DNA from: Saccoglossus kowalevskii | Taxonomy: Eukaryota > Hemichordata > Enteropneusta > Harrimaniidae | DNA length: 37,752 nucleotides | Direction: 5' to 3' | Assembly: GCF_000003605.2 (NCBI RefSeq) | Contig: NW_003145113.1 | Location: 1 to 37,752 of the forward strand | In this document: positions 33,649 to 37,752 of the stretch, one piece after another | Position numbering within the stretch: position 1 is the first letter of the stretch | How the letters are laid out: every line of letters begins with the position of its first letter | Program-made: the position numbers and the translations under genes | The notes under the pieces: model-generated | The model's database searches: none | The model's input: only the letters and a program-made list of their open reading frames with translations | Told to the model about the DNA's origin: nothing

Positions 33649-34881
33649 TACAGTTTGGGCTACTGTCCGGTTATCTAGTAGTCAAAGTAGTGTACAATTT
33701 GGGCTACAGTCCCGTTATCTACTATTCACCATTTGTGTACAATTCGGGCTACAGTCCCGTTATCTCGTAGTCAAAGTAGTGTACAGTTCGGGCTACAGTC
33801 CCTTTATCTACTATTTAAAGTAGTGTACAGTTCGGGCTACACTCCCGTTATCTACTATTCAAAGTAGTGTACAGTTCGGACTACAGTCCCGTTATCTACT
33901 ATTCGAAGTAGTGTACAGTTCGTGCTACAGTCCCTTTATCTACTATTTAAAGTAGTGTACAGTTCGGGCTACAGTCCCGTTATCTACTATTCAAAGTAGT
34001 GTACAGATCGGGCTACAGTCCCGTTATCTACTATTCAAAGTAGTGTACAGTTCGGGCTGCAGTCCCGTTATCTACTATTCAATGTAGTGTACAGTTCGGG
34101 CTACAGTCCCGTTATCTACTATTTAAAGTAGTGTACTGTTCGGGCTACAGTCCCGTTATCTACTATTCAAAGTAGTGTACAGTTCGGGCTACAGTCCCGT
34201 TATCTACTATTCAAAGTAGTGTACAGTTCGGGATACAGTCCCGTTGTTTACTAGTCAAAGTAGTGTTCAGTTCGGGCTACAGTCCCGTTATCTACTATTC
34301 AAAGTAGTGTACAGTTCGTGCTACAGTCCCGTTATCTACTATTCAAAGTAGTTTACTGTTCGGGCTACAGTCCCGTTATCTACTATTCAAAGTAGTGTAC
34401 AGTTCGGACTACAGTCCAGTTATCTACTATTCAAAGTAGTGTACAGTTCCGGCTACAGTCCCGTTATCTACCATTCAAAGTAGTGTACAGTTCGGGCTAC
34501 AGTCCCGTTGTTTACTAGTCAAAGTAGTGTACAGTTCGGGCTACAGTCCCGTTATCTACTATTTAAAGTAGTGTACAGTTCGGGCTACAGTCCCGTTATC
34601 TACTATTCAAAGTAGTGTACAGTTCGGGCTACAGTCCCGTTATCTACTATTCAAAGTAGTGTACAGTTCGGGCTACAGTCCCGTTATCTACTATTTGAAG
34701 TAGTGTACAGTTCGGGCTACAAGTCCCGTTAGTCTACTAGACAAAGTAGTGTACAGTTCGGTCTACAGTCCCGTTGTCTACTCGTCAAAGTAGTGTACAG
34801 TTCGTGCTACAGTCCCGTTATCTACTAGTCAAAGTACTGTACAGGTTCGGGCTACAGTCCCTTATAGACTAGCCAACAGTA

Positions 34882-35105
34882 GTGTACAGTTCGGGCTAGT
34901 GTCCCTTTATCGACTAGTCAGTAGTAGTGTGCAGTTCGCGCTACAGTCCCGTTATCTACTAGTCAATAGTAGTGTGCAGTTCGGGCTAGAGTCCCGTTAT
35001 ATACTAGTCAATAGTAGTGTGCAGTTCGTGAAACAGTCCCTTTATCGACTAGTCAATAGTAGTGTGCAGTTCGGGCTAGAGTCCCATTATCTACTAGTTA
35101 ATGTA
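34882..35105 (+). repeat. 45-bp monomer block, type II (V lineage)
   Basis: GTGAAACAG and TTATCTACTAGTTAATG variants, with TTATAGACTAGCC at the entry and CCCATTATC in the last unit. Downstream sequence follows 4,529-4,900. Confidence 0.9.
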
Positions 35106-35766
35106 GTGTACAGTTTGGGCTACAGTCCCGTTATCTACTATTCAACATTTGTCTACAATTCGGGCTACAGTCCCGTATCTCGTAGTCAAAGTAGTGTACA
35201 GTACGGGCAACAGTCCCTTTATCTACTATTTACAGTAGTGTACAGTTCGGGCTACATTCCCGTTATCTACTATTCAAAGTAGTGTACAGTTCGGGCTACA
35301 GTCCCTTTATCTACTATTTAAAGTAGTGTACAGTTCGGGCTACAGTCCCTTTATCTACTATTCAAAGTATTGTACAGTCCGGGCTACAGTCCCGTTATCT
35401 ACTATTCAAAGTAGTGTACTGTTCGGGCTGCAGTCCCGTTATCTACTATTCAAAGTAGTGTACAGTTCGGGCTACAGTCCCGTTATCTACTATTCAAAGT
35501 AGTGTACAGTTCGGGCTACAGTCCCGTTGTCTACTATTCAAAGTAGTGTACAGTTCGGGCTACAGTCCCGTTGTCTGCTCGTCAAAGTATTGTACTGTTC
35601 GTGCTATAGTCCCGTTATCTACTAGTCAAAGTAGTGTACAGTTAGGGCTACAGTCCCGTTATCTACTATTCAAAGTATTGTACAGTATAGGCTACCGTCC
35701 CGTTATCTACTAGTCAAAGTACTGTACAGTTCGGGCTACAGTCCCTTTTTCGACTAGCCAACAGTA

Positions 35767-35989
35767 GTGTACAGTTCGGGCTTGAGTCCTTTATCGACTA
35801 GTCAGTAGTAGTGTGCAGTTCGCGCTACAGTCCCGTTATCTACTAGTCAATAGTAGTGTGCAGTTCGGGCTAGAGTCCCGTTATATACTAGTCAATAGTA
35901 GTGTGCAGTTCGGGAAACAGTCCCTTTATCGACTAGTCAATAGTAGTGTGCAGTTCGGGCTAGAGTCCCGTTATGTACTAGTTAATGTA
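35767..35989 (+). repeat. 45-bp monomer block, type II (G lineage)
   Basis: GGGAAACAG and TTATGTACTAG variants. The first unit is 44 bp because one C is missing (GCTTGAGTCCTTTATC), so the open frame starts only at the second unit. It lies 884-885 bp after the V-lineage block. Confidence 0.9.
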
Positions 35990-37310
35990 GTGTACAGTTT
36001 GGGCTACAGTCCCGTTATCTACTATTCAACATTTGTCTACAATTCGGGCTACAGTCCCGTATCTCGTAGTCAAAGTAGTGTACAGTACGGGCAACAGTCC
36101 CTTTATCTACTATTTACAGTAGTGTACAGTTCGGGCTACATTCCCGTTATTTACTATTCAAAGTAGTGTACAGTTCGGGCTACAGTCCCTTTATCTACTA
36201 TTCAAAGTAGTGTACAGTTCGGGCTACAGTCCCGTTATCTACTATTCAAAGTAGTGTACAGTTCGGGCTACAGTCCCGTTATCTACTATTCAAAGTATTG
36301 TACAGTTCGGGCTACAGTCCCGTTATCGACCATTCAAAGTAGTGTACAGTTCGGGCTACAGTCCCGTTGTTTACTAGTCAAAGTAGTGTACAGTTCGGGC
36401 TACAGTCCCGTTATCTACCATTCAAAGTAGTGTACAGTTCGGGCTACAGTCCCGTTGTTTACTAGTCAAAGTAGTGTACAGTTCGGGCTACAGTCCCGTT
36501 ATCTACTATTCAAAGTAGTGTACAGTTCGGGCTACAGTCCCGTTATCTACTATTCAAAGTATTGTACAGTTCGGGCTACAGTCCCGTTATCTACTATTCA
36601 AAGTAGTGTACAGTTCGGGCTACAGTCCCGTTATCTACTATTTGAAGTAGTGTACAGTTCGGGCTACAGTCCCGTTATCTACTAGACAAAGTAGTGTACA
36701 GTTCGGGCTACAGTCCCGTTATCTACAATTCGAAGTAGTGTCCAGTTCGTGCTACAGTCCCTTTATCTACTATTTAAATTAGTGTACAGTTCGGGCTACA
36801 GTCCCGTTATCTACTATTCAAAGTAGTGTACAGATCGAGCTACAGTCCCGTTATCTACTATTCAAAGTAGTGTACAGTTCGGGCTACAGTCCTGTTATCT
36901 ACTATTCAAAGTATTGTACAGTTCGGGCTACAGTCCCGTTATCTACTATTCAAAGTAGTGTACAGTTCGGGCTACAGTCCCGTTATCTACTATTCAAAGT
37001 AGTGTACAGTTCGGGCTACAATCCCGTTATCTACTATTCAAAGTAGTGTACAGTTCGGGCTACAGTCCCGTTATCTACTTTTCAAAGTATGTACAGTTCG
37101 GGCTACAGTCCCGTTATCTACTAGTCAAAGTAGTGTACAGTTAGGGCTACAGTCCCGTTATCTACTATTGAAAGTAGTGTACAGTTCGGGCTACAGTCCC
37201 GTTGTCTACTAGTCAAAGTAGTGTACAGTTCGGGCTCCAGTCCCGTTATCTACTCGTCAAAGTAGTGTACAGTTCGTGCTATAGTCCCGTTATCTACTAG
37301 TCAAAGTAGT
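35990..37310 (+). repeat. Plain monomers at the right end of the array
   Basis: Ordinary 44-bp units including TTGTTTACTAGTC and ATTTGAAG variants. Units do not visibly decay toward the end. The last one stops after CAAAGTAGT at 37,310. Confidence 0.88.
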
Positions 37311-37382
37311 TGTCACGAATGTCAAACATTAAATCAAGTTTATGTTGTATGTCGTGATGGTGGCGTTTTGTGTTTGTCTTAC

Positions 37383-37419
37383 GGCGATAGATAGGCAATG
37401 TTGTTTTTGGCGATAGATA
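37383..37419 (+). repeat. Short direct repeat in the flank
   Basis: GGCGATAGATA occurs at 37,383-37,393 and 37,409-37,419 (offset 26 bp), separated by GGCAATGTTGTTTTT. Only two copies are present. Confidence 0.85.
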
Positions 37420-37668
37420 ATTGTTAAATATATAGTGGCAAGATGTTTCTTTTAGTCAGCACTAGGGAAGCGGACTTTGATAGAACCCGATCTGAACGTT
37501 CATGTGATCAAATGTGGATGTCCGATCTTGTAGGTACCACAGTAAGCCATTGAATAATATTGCATCATGGGAGTTTGTGATCTATTCTGGAGGACGTCGG
37601 TTCGCCGTTGCTGGCAGAATACCATTTTTTACGTGTCTACTAATCACGCGTTTGCAAGTAACGTTAGA

Positions 37669-37687
37669 ACAATACACTGTGTATTGT
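37669..37687. repeat. Inverted repeat in the flank
   Basis: ACAATACAC, spacer T, GTGTATTGT: nine fully paired bases on each side of one unpaired base. There is no U-tract or promoter context that would make it a terminator or operator. Confidence 0.88.
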
Positions 37688-37752
37688 CATACAAATTAAT
37701 GTATTGTGATCTACGGAATGTGCATCATAAAGATAATTCTATTGGCCAATTC

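Larger units (their letters stand above)
1..37310 (+). repeat. 44-bp tandem satellite array (about 850 monomers, truncated at left window edge)
   Basis: The same 44-bp unit recurs head to tail without inversion across the whole interval. Using GTGTACAG as a phase marker, successive starts are 44 bp apart in most places and 45, 43 or 28 bp apart in variant units. Ordered motifs of the unit are GTTATCTACT, ATTCAAAGTAGTG, TACAG, TTCGGGCTACAG and TCCC; an exact copy is 27,450-27,493. Base 1 lies inside a monomer, so the array extends to the left. Frequent single-site variants are TATTC to TAGTC or TCGTC, TTCAAAG to TTTAAAG, GTAGTG to GTATTG, CCCGTT to CCCTTT and TTCGGG to TTCGTG. No gene is credible inside. 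The function is unknown; heterochromatic or centromere-linked satellite is the usual setting for such arrays, which is inference here. Confidence 0.98.
37311..37752. other. Unique flanking DNA, no gene recognised
   Basis: From TGTCACGAATG onward no 44-bp periodicity remains. The segment looks more AT-rich than the array and has no long poly-A, recognised transposon end, tRNA fold or splice pattern that I can support. A 61-codon open frame at 37,514-37,699 resembles no family I know and has no visible coding context, so it is not called as a gene. Confidence 0.9.

Noticed and set aside
2467-36685. About thirty plus-strand open frames of 60-163 codons inside the array
   Set aside because: They all read the satellite monomer in its three phases. 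They end at the consensus TAG, open only where that TAG is changed or the unit is 45 bp, and many start with GTG or TTG rather than ATG. None shows domains, signal peptides or independent composition.
1-37310. CRISPR array
   Set aside because: The repeats are contiguous with no unique spacers between constant repeats, and no cas genes are present. Variation is scattered along the unit as in a satellite.
1-37310. CENP-B box in the monomer
   Set aside because: TTCGGGCTACAGTCC matches the TTCG and the following A of the known core pattern, but the required CGGG half reads GTCC. The reverse strand does not match either.
1-37310. Telomere-type repeat or simple microsatellite
   Set aside because: The unit is 44 bp with no TTAGGG-like short motif, too long and complex for either.
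37669-37687. Transcription terminator in the flank
   Set aside because: The 9-bp inverted repeat has a single-base spacer and is not followed by a T-tract, and no gene ends near it.
37514-37699. 61-codon open frame in the right flank
   Set aside because: It is short, has no recognised family and no sign of promoter, splicing or coding context, and this length is expected by chance in 440 bp of unique DNA.

Overview
This window is almost entirely satellite DNA. Bases 1-37,310 are an unbroken head-to-tail array of a 44-bp monomer, roughly 850 copies all in one orientation, and the array continues beyond the left edge. Only the last 442 bases (37,311-37,752) are non-repetitive flank. I find no supportable protein-coding gene, RNA gene, CRISPR array or bacterial-style operon. 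A homogenised satellite of this size with multi-monomer higher-order repeats points to a eukaryotic chromosome (pericentromeric, subtelomeric or another heterochromatic block). Nothing in the sequence identifies the species.

The monomer is about 43% GC. Its parts in order are GTTATCTACT, ATTCAAAGTAGTG, TACAG, TTCGGGCTACAG, TCCC; an exact copy is 27,450-27,493. Each monomer has two short dyads (CTACT/AGTAG and CGGG/CCCG) and one TGTACA palindrome. The plus strand has a single stop per monomer (TAG in AAAGTAGTG), which falls in only one of three phases. The minus strand is stopped in all three frames inside every monomer. All open frames in the array are therefore on the plus strand and are by-products of the repeat.

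Layout: 1-4,304 is mostly plain 44-bp monomers with scattered variants, including a cassette carrying a perfect 16-bp palindrome. 4,305-4,528 is the first block of 45-bp monomers (type II). 4,529-8,430 is again mostly plain monomers. 8,431-23,162 is a higher-order region in which a type I block of 45-bp monomers, or its downstream marker, recurs about every 2.1-2.3 kb with one short 1.25-kb interval. Two short non-satellite inserts (15,469-15,530 and 17,250-17,374) lie in this region. 23,163-26,104 has three type II blocks and a 1,589-bp offset duplication. 26,105-33,375 is a mosaic of segments colinear with parts of the first 10 kb and of the type II flanks. It holds a long run of near-identical monomers (27,450-27,912), an indel-rich patch (28,545-28,715) and a strand-biased CTA-to-TTA mutation cluster (33,184-33,366). 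33,376-37,310 has one type I and two type II blocks, and the array then stops abruptly.

The main biological content is a record of satellite evolution: unequal exchange, nested tandem duplications, transfer of diagnostic variants over about 25-29 kb, conversion of a quasi-palindrome into a perfect palindrome, and a clustered C-to-T event. In a tandem array, assembly error can imitate several of these, so each finding states how to separate the two.
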